Assembly: GCF_001542405.1 (NCBI RefSeq)
Contig: NZ_LNCD01000064.1
Span: 57,202-121,201 of the forward strand
Length of the DNA: 64,000 nucleotides
Reading direction: 5' to 3'
Source of the DNA: Rhizobium altiplani
GTDB lineage: Bacteria > Pseudomonadota > Alphaproteobacteria > Rhizobiales > Rhizobiaceae
This document shows, one piece after another, positions 20,200 through 29,260 of the stretch. The notes under the pieces were generated by a model. The model had not been told where the DNA came from and made no database searches. It saw nothing but the letters and a program-made list of their open reading frames with translations. The translations under genes and the position numbers were made by a program. Position 1 is the first letter of the stretch, and every line of letters starts with the position of its first letter.

Positions 20200-21018
20200 A
20201 TGAATCAGGACAACAAGCAGATCCTCGCGATCGAACTGATCAATGTTAGCCGTCGCTTTGTTTCCCCGACCGGAAAGTCATTGACGGCACTGCGCGATTT
20301 CAACATGACCGTTGGCCGCGGAGAATTCGTTGCCGTCGTCGGTCCAACGGGTTGCGGCAAGTCGACCACTCTCAATCTGGTCACAGGTCTTGCGAAGCCT
20401 AGTGCAGGTGAAGTTCGCTTGATGGGCGGCCCAATCAACGGCATAGACCCTCGTGTTGGCTTCGTGTTCCAGACCGACGCTCTCTTCCCCTGGAAGAATG
20501 TCCTCGACAACGTCATGTCCGGCCCACTCTTCCGTGGCAAGTCGCGGGCTGAAGCCGAGAAGGGCGCAAAGGATTGGCTCGCACGCGTCGGGCTATCCAA
20601 GTTCATCCATCACTATCCCCATCAGTTGTCCGGTGGAATGCGCAAGCGCGTTTCGCTCGCGCAGACGTTCATCAACGAACCAGAAATCCTGCTGATGGAC
20701 GAGCCGTTCTCGGCCTTGGACGTCCAGACCCGCACTGTAATGCACGAAGAACTCCTGAAGCTTTGGGCGGATCGGAAAGCATCAGTCATTTTCGTCACCC
20801 ACGACCTCGAAGAGGCGGTCGCGCTCGCCGACAAGGTCTACGTGCTGACCGCAGGTCCGGCGACCGTGAAGTCGGTTTACACGATCGACCTGCCCCGCCC
20901 GCGCGTTGTGTCTGAGATCCGTTATGACCAGACCTTCATCGACTACTGCAAGACGATCTGGGACGACCTGCGGCAAGAGGTCGAGACCAGCTATCGACGC
21001 GCAAGCGAAGCAGCGTAA
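20200..21018 (+). CDS. ABC transporter ATP-binding protein
   Basis: Nucleotide-binding subunit of 272 aa energising the importer encoded around it. Walker A is GPTGCGKSTTL, the signature is LSGGMRKRVSLAQ, Walker B is ILLMDEPFSALD, and the H-loop is VTHDLEEA; the Q-loop is VFQTDALFPWKNV. This matches the SsuB/TauB/NrtD subgroup. The ATG at 20200 replaces an upstream in-frame start whose residues do not look coding. The gene is followed after 15 bp by the permease with a GGGAGGAAA site. Confidence 0.92.
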   Translation: MNQDNKQILAIELINVSRRFVSPTGKSLTALRDFNMTVGRGEFVAVVGPTGCGKSTTLNLVTGLAKPSAGEVRLMGGPINGIDPRVGFVFQTDALFPWKNVLDNVMSGPLFRGKSRAEAEKGAKDWLARVGLSKFIHHYPHQLSGGMRKRVSLAQTFINEPEILLMDEPFSALDVQTRTVMHEELLKLWADRKASVIFVTHDLEEAVALADKVYVLTAGPATVKSVYTIDLPRPRVVSEIRYDQTFIDYCKTIWDDLRQEVETSYRRASEAA

Positions 21019-21033
21019 GGGAGGAAATCAGAC

Positions 21034-21915
21034 ATGGCACATACGACTTTCGAGGCCGCAACCGCGCCAATCTTCTCCGCGGGCACCTCTGATGCCGAAA
21101 TTGAAGCTACTGCGCTGAAAGCCATAAAGCGCCGGAAGAACCTCGTTCTCTTCTGGCAGGTATTTATCCTGGTAGCTGTCGTCGGCATGTGGGAGCTCTC
21201 CTCCAACATGCACTGGATAGATCCGTTCTTCTATTCCAGCCCCAGCGAGGTGATGCAGCGGCTTTACGAATGGGCGACGCAGGGAACCACTGAAGGCTCG
21301 CTGTGGTACAATCTCTGGGTCACAATGGAAGAAGCCCTGATCGGGTTCTTCGCGGGATCGATCACCGGCGTTTTCGTCGGCATCGGCCTTGGCCGCAACA
21401 AGTTCCTGTCGGACATTTTCTCGGTCTACATCAAGGCGATCAACTCGATCCCGCGTGTGGTCCTCGCGCCGATCTTCATCATGATCATGGGCCTTGGGCT
21501 GCCGTCAAAGGTCGCTCTCGCCTTCATCATGGTGTTCTTCGTGGTGTTCGCCAACGCCTTCCAGGGCGTCCGCGAGGCGGACCGCAACATGATTGCCAAT
21601 GCACGCATCCTCGGAGCATCTGACTGGCAAGTAACGCGCACAGTTGTGATTCCTTCTGCCATGAGCTGGATCTTCGCCAGCCTGCACGTATCCTTCGGCT
21701 TTGCGATCATTGGTGCGATTGTCGGCGAGTTCGTCGGAGCTCGGTTCGGCATCGGCCAGCTGATTTCAATCGCAAAAGGAACATTCGATGCTGCTGGAAT
21801 GTATGCCGCGATCCTGCTTGTGATGGTCGTTACGCTTTTCGCGGAATTCATCATGACGTTGATCGAAAACAGGCTTGCGAAATGGCGTCCGCAACAGCAC
21901 ATCGACACGCAATAG
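21034..21915 (+). CDS. ABC transporter permease (SsuC/TauC type)
   Basis: Inner-membrane permease of 293 aa, last gene of the importer operon. A charged N-terminus precedes the first helix (LFWQVFILVAVVGMWELSS), and the coupling EAA loop reads EADRNMIANARILGASDWQV with the usual spacing before the last helices. Six membrane helices are expected. The hydrophobic segment RVVLAPIFIMIMGLGLPSK is characteristic of the taurine/sulfonate/nitrate permeases. The operon lacks an oxygenase or monooxygenase gene that would point to sulfonates. Confidence 0.92.
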   Translation: MAHTTFEAATAPIFSAGTSDAEIEATALKAIKRRKNLVLFWQVFILVAVVGMWELSSNMHWIDPFFYSSPSEVMQRLYEWATQGTTEGSLWYNLWVTMEEALIGFFAGSITGVFVGIGLGRNKFLSDIFSVYIKAINSIPRVVLAPIFIMIMGLGLPSKVALAFIMVFFVVFANAFQGVREADRNMIANARILGASDWQVTRTVVIPSAMSWIFASLHVSFGFAIIGAIVGEFVGARFGIGQLISIAKGTFDAAGMYAAILLVMVVTLFAEFIMTLIENRLAKWRPQQHIDTQ

Positions 21916-22638
21916 TTAGCCAGTCCTCCCAAGGACCATGGGGCTGGGTTCGTACGGGCCCGGCCTCATCTATTTCTTGCGTCCACCGCAATAGCCTATT
22001 GATTTAGAGCAATAGATTGCCATTGCCAGACACCTGCAATCGCCCAGCAATTCCTCCTTGGCAGAGAGCCGTCGTTCAAATTCGGCGCTCGGCGACGGCA
22101 TGTCTGAAGAATCAAAGCTACGAGGTCTCCGACCCGTCCATTTATCCAGCGCAGCAACTGGGGCAGCATCTTTCCTCGTGGGCAGCCAGCCCCTTGTAAG
22201 GCCCTTTCTGATGCAACCCTGCGCAAGGGCCAGCTGCTGACGTAGACAACCGCAGTGTGTCGTCGCTTATCGTCAACGCAGCGCCACCGTTGAAAACCAG
22301 GATGGTCCGATGCTTACCTATGCGTGTTGCTCAGCTGCGCAGACTTGCCCAAAGAGCGATCCGTCCATTGCTTTATCGACAAAATGCCCGTATATGTTGT
22401 GCAGTCGGTGATCAACGTGGGTAATACCTCCCATCCCATGCACCGACCGTTCCCCTCTGGAGGTTTCAAACTCCACACCTTGGGCCTCGACTATCGATGG
22501 CCCTATTTTTTTGGTGCTAGCCAACCATCTGTTGCGACAGTCCCGCCTCCGGGTAGCTGAAGGGCTTTCAACTTGACGACCTTGTCCTGTCAGCCTGGTC
22601 TCCTGCGAGGCTGAGCATGTTGGGGCCTGCTAACACGC
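21916..22638. other. 723-bp gap without recognisable gene
   Basis: It separates the importer operon from a convergent two-component operon. Short frames on both strands lack familiar sequence and ribosome-binding sites. No U-tailed terminator hairpin was convincing at either end. Confidence 0.45.
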
Positions 22639-24060
22639 TCAGTGTTTGGCTCTTGCAGGCAGCCGAACGGTTACCACCAGTCCGCCACCCTTGGCGTCAT
22701 CCAGCCAAACGGTTCCACCGGCACCCGTCGCCACCTCAAGAACGATGGCCAGTCCCAAGCCGCTTCCCTCCCCTTCGGTGCCGATAATGCGATAGAAGCG
22801 CTCGAGGACGTGCTCGCGCTCCATTGGGTGAATTCCCGGCCCGTTGTCCTCGACACGAAGCACGGCTGTCCCATTTTGTCGCGTTACGGCCACAGTGACC
22901 CGGCCAGGCGCAGGCGTGTAGCGGATGGCGTTGTCAACGAGGTTTACCAGCATCTCCCGCAACATGGTGCCGTCGCCCTCAACGTCGACGGAACCATTTT
23001 CCTCCAGCCCGATGTCGATCCCACGGCGAAGCGCTTCCTCGGCTTGCGTGCCGAGTACCTCCCTTGCAACGGCGACGAGATCGACAACGTCTGTCCGTGG
23101 CCGTCTGCTTCCAGGCTCCGCTCGGGACAGGGTCAGGAGCTGACTGGCAAGCCGCGATATCTGGTGTGTGCTGTTGCGAAGCGCCTGTAGAGCCTCATCA
23201 CGGCGCTCTGTATTTTTCTCCCTTGCCGCAACGCTGGCCTGCGTTGAAATGAGCGCCAGGGGCGTGCGGAGTTGATGTGCTGCGTTCGAGACAAATCGCC
23301 GTTGAGCGGCCATTTGGTTTTGGACCCGCTCCATATGGTCGTTGAGCGCGAGAACCAGTGGGCGCAGCTCGGATTGCACCATCGACGGCGATAAGGGGTC
23401 GAGCCGATCTCGACCTCTCTCACGAACCGCATCGCGCAATCTGAGCACGGGAGCGAGCCCACGCTGGAGACCAATAATCGTGACAACGCCCGCAAGGAGC
23501 ACGAGGACAAGCTGCTTCGTGAAATCCGAGAACCATAGGCGGCGCCGCAACGCGTACTGAGCGTTGTGGGTGACCGCAACCGTCACGGCGATTTCGCCGT
23601 CTTTGGGGAGGCCAACGACCGGGTGGTTCAACGTCAGCGCTCGTACCCCGGCGTTACGAAAGGCACGATCCTGCCCTACGCGCTCGACGGTCGGCAATGG
23701 CAGTTCGGGATATCCCGCGACTAGATTTCCCCAAGCCGTGATGACTTGGTAGAAGACTTGATCCCCGTATCCGGTATCGAACATTTCGATTGCCGCAGGC
23801 GGGACATCAACCTCAACGGTACCTCCTGCGTCAACGCGAACCGCTTCCGCGATGACGCGGGCCGAGGCAAGCAAGGTATGGTCTGTAACAAGCTTCGACG
23901 CGGCGTCTGCGGTTCGGAAGCTGTCGTAAAGATTGAAACAGATCGCGCCGAAGAGCGTCAGGATCACCCACGCAAGCAGTTGCGCTCGCAGGCTTTCGCG
24001 AAGCCGCCTGAAAACAGACCGCGGATGGTTGTACCACACCAGCCGCATATCACTGTGCAT
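22639..24060 (-). CDS. sensor histidine kinase (TctE/QseC/PmrB-like)
   Basis: Kinase of 473 aa. The first membrane helix (about 27-46) and a second (about 182-200) flank a periplasmic 2CSK_N-like domain; a HAMP linker follows (RGLAPVLRLRDAVRERG). The H-box is SNAAHQLRTPLALI with His262, then N-box NLVDNAIRYT, DNGPGI and GSGLGLAIV. Its 5' end overlaps the regulator gene by 11 bp, so the pair is one transcript with the regulator first. Relatives control tricarboxylate uptake or lipid-A modification; the nearby PAP2 and EptA genes favour the latter here, by context only. Confidence 0.87.
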   Translation of the reverse strand: MHSDMRLVWYNHPRSVFRRLRESLRAQLLAWVILTLFGAICFNLYDSFRTADAASKLVTDHTLLASARVIAEAVRVDAGGTVEVDVPPAAIEMFDTGYGDQVFYQVITAWGNLVAGYPELPLPTVERVGQDRAFRNAGVRALTLNHPVVGLPKDGEIAVTVAVTHNAQYALRRRLWFSDFTKQLVLVLLAGVVTIIGLQRGLAPVLRLRDAVRERGRDRLDPLSPSMVQSELRPLVLALNDHMERVQNQMAAQRRFVSNAAHQLRTPLALISTQASVAAREKNTERRDEALQALRNSTHQISRLASQLLTLSRAEPGSRRPRTDVVDLVAVAREVLGTQAEEALRRGIDIGLEENGSVDVEGDGTMLREMLVNLVDNAIRYTPAPGRVTVAVTRQNGTAVLRVEDNGPGIHPMEREHVLERFYRIIGTEGEGSGLGLAIVLEVATGAGGTVWLDDAKGGGLVVTVRLPARAKH

Positions 24061-24718
24061 CTCGGAGCAGATAGCCTAGACCACGCAACGTCGCGATCTG
24101 CGCTGAGCTTTTCTCAAGCTTCTTGCGCAGACGGTGAACATAAATCTCGATTGCAGTTGGGTCGGCCTCGTCATCGAAACCGAATACACTTTCGGACAGC
24201 GTGGCCTTTGACACCGTGGTCCCCACCTTCATAACCAGGTATTCCAGCACCGCGTGTTCGCGCGGAGTAAGGGCTAGCGGTTCACCGCCGACGAAGAACT
24301 GACGCGTTGAGCCAGCAAATCTCAGATCGCCCACCATGATTTCGGGCGCGGCCCTGTCTTGCCCGCGTCGTACGACCGCTCTGATCCTGGCTTCCAGTTC
24401 CGCGATTTCGAAGGGCTTCGCGAGGTAGTCGTCCGCGCCGCCATCAAGCCCGGCTACCCGACCGTCAAGGCTGGCATTGGCCGTCAGAATAATCACGGGC
24501 ACCTTCTCGCCACTTTGACGGATGCGTTTCAACAGCGTCATGCCATCGATCTTGGGAAGGGAGAGGTCAAGAATGACCACCGAATAGCTCGCGACCTTGA
24601 GCATCAACTCGGCATCTTCGCCGTCGAAGGCGATGTCCACTGCATACTGGGCTTGCCGAAGCGCCTTGCCGAGCCAATCGGCAAGTTCTTTATTGTCTTC
24701 AACGATCAGGATTTTCAT
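24050..24718 (-). CDS. OmpR-family response regulator (TctD/PmrA-like)
   Basis: Regulator of 222 aa with an N-terminal receiver (acidic pair in IVEDNKEL, phospho-acceptor Asp51 in VVILDLSLP, Lys101 in DDYLAKPF) and a C-terminal winged helix (LTPREHAVLEYLV; DPTAIEIYVHRLRKKL). It is encoded immediately ahead of, and overlapping, its kinase. The PAP2 phosphatase gene lies 175 bp upstream in the same direction and may be a target or share the transcript. Confidence 0.9.
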   Translation of the reverse strand: MKILIVEDNKELADWLGKALRQAQYAVDIAFDGEDAELMLKVASYSVVILDLSLPKIDGMTLLKRIRQSGEKVPVIILTANASLDGRVAGLDGGADDYLAKPFEIAELEARIRAVVRRGQDRAAPEIMVGDLRFAGSTRQFFVGGEPLALTPREHAVLEYLVMKVGTTVSKATLSESVFGFDDEADPTAIEIYVHRLRKKLEKSSAQIATLRGLGYLLRDAQ

Positions 24719-24893
24719 AGTCTGTCCCTAGCACATGCGAGCCGTTTGTTGAATGCGAGAGAGCTTCAATACAAACCCATGTGTGCGAGATACCTCAATA
24801 TGACCGTCGATTGTCGGCAGCGGTTAAGACGGGCTTTCGAGAGAACGCGCCAGAACTGCTGGATTAACGCGCCGCGCCGTATAGGCTGGGCGT

Positions 24894-25655
24894 TCACCGC
24901 GGCCAGCCGACTTTCAGCTTGTCGGCAATCCGGGCTTCGACAATCAGCAATGCCATGAAGAGAATGATCGCCAATAGCCAGCCAAGCAACGCATCAGACG
25001 CGTAGTGTGCACCCACTGCGACACGCAAACCTGCCATTATCAACGAGCCTGCGACCAATGGCGGTCCAACCCACAGGCGAATACGGGACGGCAGCAGGAA
25101 GAGAAGACAGAGCATCCACCCTGCCCCGGAGGCTTCGCCAGAGACAAAGGAACAGTTTTTCGCACACTCGCCAACGAACGTCCCGGCTGCGGCAAAATCG
25201 AAGGGGCCGCCGAAGAGACTCGTCTGAACAGGCCGAGGTCTGCCCGAATAGGATTTCAGAAACCCGTTTACAATTAGCCCCGGCCCCAAGCAAAGGCTTA
25301 CGATCGCAACCACTAGCCTGCCCATCGGAATGCGCTTGCGGATTTCCCTTGAAAAAAAGCCACTCGCACCGACCACGACAATCAGCGCTGCTGCTGCGTA
25401 TGGAAGCACGTACAGTATCTGCCTTACGTGTTCGACGATCTGCAGTCGACGAAGTGGGAAGTACCCGCAGACAAAATCTGGAAGAGCTGCCTCACATAGT
25501 GGGCCGGTGAAGAAGAACGAGGACACCTCGACGTCAAGGGAAGGATGGAGATAGAACGCGGCTAGCAACGCGAACCATGCGACGATCAGTGCGAGTACCG
25601 CCGTAGCCGGAGGGGCTGGCGTATAAGAGGACTGGCCCACGTGCGCCATATTCAA
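24894..25655 (-). CDS. PAP2-family membrane phosphatase (LpxE/lipid phosphatase-like)
   Basis: Integral membrane phosphatase of 253 aa with about six helices. Conserved PAP2 motifs are KSYSGRPRP (motif 1, K-x6-RP) and RVAVGAHYASD (motif 3, R-x5-H-x3-D). In motif 2, where PSGH is usual, the sequence is SFVSGEASG, so the His is replaced by Glu; similar SGE versions occur in some rhizobial-type proteins as I recall. Likely substrates are lipid A 1-phosphate, undecaprenyl pyrophosphate or phosphatidylglycerol phosphate at the periplasmic face. Neighbouring two-component and EptA genes support an envelope role. An alternative start is Met3. Confidence 0.82.
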   Translation of the reverse strand: MNMAHVGQSSYTPAPPATAVLALIVAWFALLAAFYLHPSLDVEVSSFFFTGPLCEAALPDFVCGYFPLRRLQIVEHVRQILYVLPYAAAALIVVVGASGFFSREIRKRIPMGRLVVAIVSLCLGPGLIVNGFLKSYSGRPRPVQTSLFGGPFDFAAAGTFVGECAKNCSFVSGEASGAGWMLCLLFLLPSRIRLWVGPPLVAGSLIMAGLRVAVGAHYASDALLGWLLAIILFMALLIVEARIADKLKVGWPR

Positions 25656-25752
25656 ATCTCAACGAATGAAGCCTGAGATTGTCACGTATCCCTCATCAGC
25701 CTGACAAACACCTGAACCGGCAATCAGACCGTCGATGAGCTTCTTGCGACAG

Positions 25753-25935
25753 TTAACGGGTTGCTTCTGTCGGCTCGCTCGAGCTTTGGGACAGCGTCAT
25801 ATAGATCACGATAGCGACGATCAGCCCGAGGAAGAGCAAGCCCGTGTAGGTCGTTCCGATGCCCAACCCGCCGAATTCCTCGTCTACTGCAGTGCCGTCA
25901 GTTTCGCGCGCTGGAATCGAAGTTGCATATGCTGA
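25753..25935 (-). pseudogene. fragment of a membrane-anchored protein (COG4705-like)
   Basis: The minus-strand frame reads EEFGGLGIGTTYTGLLFLG, then LIVAIVIYMTLS, ending after a short Ser/Glu-rich tail. This single helix preceded by GLGIGTT recalls an internal helix of COG4705 multi-helix membrane proteins often found beside envelope-modification genes. There is no ATG or GTG in frame before an upstream stop, so it is probably a 3' relic. Confidence 0.3.
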
Positions 25936-26093
25936 TCACCGGTGAATCAGCCGAAGCCTCGCCCGCAACAGCAGCAATTCTGAGTCAGCGCGAGCAAATC
26001 AACACCCTAGGACGCCCCCTTCAGGTTCGGGTCAGCAATTTACGCAATTTTTGAAGTACGGGTTTGGGGAAAGAGGTAGCGCGGGGGCATTCT

Positions 26094-26867
26094 ATGAAAG
26101 GGACTTTTATTGACTACGAACTGCTGCGGCAGTTCGACCTTGACGCGTTTAGGAAAAGGTCCCCCTTTCCCTGGGAGAACATTGGAGGCTTTTTGACCCG
26201 GGAAGGATTTCAGTACCTTTATACCAACTTCCCATCGCTTGAGCTGTTCGAATACCACAACAATAGGCGCCGCTCCCACGATCAGCGCCCGCACAACCGA
26301 CACTATCTGGCCTACGAGAACTCGATCTATCATAGAGATAGGCCAGCGGAAGCCGGCGGCGTTGTCGGTCGCGGCCAACTACCCACGGCCTGGCAGGGGT
26401 TCATGGACGAACTAGAGACGAGCGACGAATACCAACGTTTCATTCGCCGTGCGCTCGGAATTTCCGCATTCATCCCGCGCTATGCCTGGCACGTTGGCTC
26501 GCGGGGATCTGAGGTCTCGCCGCATCTCGACACCCCAACAAAGATCGGGACGCATATTCTCTATTTCAATACGAGCGATGATTGGAACCCCGAGTGGGGT
26601 GGCGCCACGCTGGTACTCGGCGGCAAGAAGATCAAAGCTATGAATCCCGATTTCGCGGACTTCGAGACGAGCACTGCGGCTCGTATCACCGACAACCATA
26701 GCTTTCTCTTCAAGAACACGTCGTCGGCCTGGCATGGCGCTACCGCACTTACCTCTCCCGACGACAGCTACCGCCGCCTCTTCAACATCATTTTTGAAAT
26801 GCCGAGACGCTCCGTCGGGCGCAAGCTGGTCGATCGTGCGCGCGCGCTATTCAAGCTACCAGACTAG
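26094..26867 (+). CDS. 2-oxoglutarate/Fe(II)-dependent oxygenase-like protein
   Basis: Protein of 257 aa with the double-stranded beta-helix signature: HLDTPTKIGTHILYFNTSDD supplies the His-x-Asp pair, WGGATLVLGG follows, and NTSSAWHGATAL gives the distal His, with SYRRLFNIIFE as the C-terminal strand containing the Arg expected to hold 2-oxoglutarate. It resembles prolyl/aspartyl hydroxylase-like oxygenases found with polysaccharide or lipid genes. An ATG with a GGGGG stretch upstream is preferred over an in-frame TTG 30 bp earlier. It stands convergent to the ICMT/CmoA pair, so a shared pathway is possible but unproven. Confidence 0.75.
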   Translation: MKGTFIDYELLRQFDLDAFRKRSPFPWENIGGFLTREGFQYLYTNFPSLELFEYHNNRRRSHDQRPHNRHYLAYENSIYHRDRPAEAGGVVGRGQLPTAWQGFMDELETSDEYQRFIRRALGISAFIPRYAWHVGSRGSEVSPHLDTPTKIGTHILYFNTSDDWNPEWGGATLVLGGKKIKAMNPDFADFETSTAARITDNHSFLFKNTSSAWHGATALTSPDDSYRRLFNIIFEMPRRSVGRKLVDRARALFKLPD

Positions 26868-27154
26868 CAGGACCACACCGGGCACTTATACGTTCCTTCG
26901 CATTCCGGCTGCCCAGAAGTGCTCAGTTACCCGCAAGATCGAATTCGAAGAAAAGCGGCACAGAGAAAATAAAGCCACCCAAGGGGTGAGCAGATGTGGA
27001 ACCCGTTCACGACAGAACGCCTGGCAGGCAGACAATCCTCGGCGTCGGCTCGTCGGTGAAACCGGCAGCAGGCCAGTCATAACGGTCTTCAAGATCGCCC
27101 AGTCCGAGGGCACTCTCCGGCAGCTCCCCACGCTTAAAACCGAACTCCAGGACT

Positions 27155-27967
27155 TTAGCCAGCCCTGCAGTTCGGCCCGAAGAAACTCACGTGAAAGAGA
27201 CCTGAGCGTGCGGCTTTCAGCTCGTCAAAGACACCCATTTTCTTCATCGAGCTCACCAGACCAGTGAGTGCAATCACCGCAACGAAAAGCCCGACAAGCA
27301 CCATCGCGTAAGTGAGCTCCTGATCCGATATGGAATCGGCCGCCACCCTGTAGAACTCGGTAGCCAACAGCGCGATCAGCGTAGACGACATCGTCGAGTA
27401 GTCCTTGGCAATAACGCGCCTCATATTGAATGCCATTCCTTCCGTGGATGCCGAGAACGCACTCAGCTTCAGTCCCCACCTGGGGACGTCCCGGCAGTAC
27501 GCGCTGTAAGCCTCCCCGAACTTGTCAGCCAGGAACTCCTCTTCGGCGTAAACGATGCACTGGTAGATAAACCCGAACAGCAAGCACCCGACGGCAACGA
27601 CTACTGGATTGCCGTGGAACAGGAAGAGCCCCGAATAAATGAGCATGTTGCCCACGTATAACGGGTTGCGGCAAACACCGAACATGCCTTCCGTGACCAG
27701 GTCCTTGGCATAGACCCGCTTATTCAGGCCGCCACGCTTGATGTAGGCATAACCGATCACGGTTGCGCGCAGTATCAGCCCCGCGGATACGATGAGCAGT
27801 GCGGCCGCGTCTTTCCACTTTTCGAGCGTCGCACTACCCAGAACCGTCGTCGCCGGTGGTGCAGCAACAAACAGCGCGACGATGATGAGCGGAAACGCCT
27901 GGTTTCGATATTTGAAAAAGAAATTCCCGATCGACAGCATGAGATTCTTCATGGCATTTTGTCTCAC
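27155..27967 (-). CDS. ICMT/PEMT-like membrane methyltransferase
   Basis: Membrane protein of 270 aa in the isoprenylcysteine carboxyl methyltransferase / phospholipid methyltransferase superfamily. The AdoMet-binding signature is LVTEGMFGVCRNPLYVGNML followed by the helix SGLFLFHGNPVV and EEEFLADKFGEAYSAYCRDV, matching the ...GxxRNPxYxG...EE---FG--Y--Y pattern. Two more hydrophobic helices follow near 215 and 235. The first codon is GTG overlapping the upstream CmoA-like stop as GTGA; an ATG five codons later is the alternative. The overlap suggests that the two enzymes act together. Substrate unknown; a lipid or quinone-type acceptor is inferred. Confidence 0.8.
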   Translation of the reverse strand: MRQNAMKNLMLSIGNFFFKYRNQAFPLIIVALFVAAPPATTVLGSATLEKWKDAAALLIVSAGLILRATVIGYAYIKRGGLNKRVYAKDLVTEGMFGVCRNPLYVGNMLIYSGLFLFHGNPVVVAVGCLLFGFIYQCIVYAEEEFLADKFGEAYSAYCRDVPRWGLKLSAFSASTEGMAFNMRRVIAKDYSTMSSTLIALLATEFYRVAADSISDQELTYAMVLVGLFVAVIALTGLVSSMKKMGVFDELKAARSGLFHVSFFGPNCRAG

Positions 27968-28725
27968 TTAACCGCGACGATGCCGCAGAAATTATACCAA
28001 CGGAAGAACACTTCCGTGCTCTTGAAGCCCACCTCCTTGAGCAATTGGGTGTTCTCCTCGAGGCGGTAAGGGATGAGGACGTTTTCCAACGCCTCCCGCT
28101 TCTTTGATATTTCGATCGAGGAATACCCGTTACGCCGCTTGAAGTCGTAGTAGTGGTCGATGAAGAGCCTGTTGAAGGTCGTGTCCTCGCTGGTCAACTT
28201 CTCGATCAGCAACAGGCATCCGTGTTCGTTGAGACCGTCGTAGATCGTTTTCATGACCCGCTCGCGGAAGAGCGGACGTACAAATTGCAGAGTTAACAGC
28301 ATCGTCACGACGCTGGCGTTTTCCACGGAGAAGCCGCGGTGAAGGTCGCCTGTGACGAGCTCGATAGATCGGTTTGTTCCCGACTCCTCGATCTTCTCAG
28401 CAGCTTTTTTGAGCATCTCCGGGGCATTGTCGATACCGACGAAGTCCACGTGGTTGTCGACGACGTGGTCGAGTGCGAGGAGCGTCGTGGCCGTCGAGCA
28501 ACCAATGTCGTAGAGGTTGGACTGAGGCTGAGCAAAGTCCCGGGCCAACTCGCAAACCATCCGCTGCATCTCTCCGTAGAACGGGACAGAGCGGCTCACC
28601 ATGTCATCGAAGACATTCGCGACAGTGGAGTTGAATGAGAAATCCTCAACAGCATTGCGTTCGTCGGCAAACACCTCGTCACGCGAATTTGTGTGCAGCA
28701 CAAGACGGCTAGACTTATCGGTCAT
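27964..28725 (-). CDS. cmoA: CmoA-like carboxy-S-adenosylmethionine synthase
   Basis: AdoMet-fold enzyme of 253 aa closely following Escherichia coli CmoA, which turns AdoMet plus prephenate into carboxy-AdoMet for tRNA wobble-uridine modification. Shared blocks are FNSTVANVFDDMVSRSVPFY, NLYDIGCSTATTLLAL, VGIDNAPEMLKKA, LTLQFV and DFKRRNGYSSIEISKKREAL; the EIS-KR Arg corresponds to the carboxyl-binding Arg of CmoA (Arg199 from memory). The usual partner CmoB is not next to it; instead the gene overlaps a membrane methyltransferase. Either it serves tRNA with a distant cmoB, or the carboxy-AdoMet is used by its neighbour. Confidence 0.85.
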   Translation of the reverse strand: MTDKSSRLVLHTNSRDEVFADERNAVEDFSFNSTVANVFDDMVSRSVPFYGEMQRMVCELARDFAQPQSNLYDIGCSTATTLLALDHVVDNHVDFVGIDNAPEMLKKAAEKIEESGTNRSIELVTGDLHRGFSVENASVVTMLLTLQFVRPLFRERVMKTIYDGLNEHGCLLLIEKLTSEDTTFNRLFIDHYYDFKRRNGYSSIEISKKREALENVLIPYRLEENTQLLKEVGFKSTEVFFRWYNFCGIVAVK

Positions 28726-29047
28726 GTCCGCTCCAAATGTATAGCAATGTCAAAAGGGCGTGCTTTTCCCCTGCACACCCGGCGCGCCACAATTTAGTCA
28801 CAGCATTCTGACGGCTACCTGAAAGCGACGCCATTGACACGTCTGGCGGAATACATCGCCTGAAGGCGAGCCAGCACGCGAACGGCCAAAGAGCCGCGCG
28901 CACCACACGCACTAAGCTGGCACACGTAGGAATCGGGAGGCGACAATTGCCTGTGCCAGATAGGTTGCCGCCGAAACCATAGCGTGACCGCTCGGAAAAC
29001 TCCGACCGTCAAAGACGGGTCACAACATCGGCATGAGGAACATAACG

Positions 29048-29260
29048 TCAGGCTGTTGCTGTGAAGCCAGTCGCCTGAAAGCGAAACGGGAAAAGTCTGA
29101 TCCCCAGCCCGCTGTCGCCCTCACCGACTTCAACCGAGAAATGGAAGAGAACCGCGGTAGCCAACAGCAGCAAAGCAAAGGGCATTGACCGATCGGCAAC
29201 TGCAGAGTTCACCCGCGCGCGCTTCGCCAAACGGCCATTTCATTGGGTGATATGCCCGCT
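29048..29260 (-). pseudogene. possible histidine-kinase remnant behind the truncated regulator
   Basis: A minus-strand frame reads a hydrophobic helix (FALLLLATAVLFHFS) and then VEVGEGDSGLGIRLFPFRFQ. The second part looks like a compressed kinase G-box region (GDSGPGI...RLFERFFRA), as would be found downstream of a response regulator. It is far too short to be a kinase and its parts are out of natural order. Weak call made because of the truncated regulator directly upstream. Confidence 0.25.
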
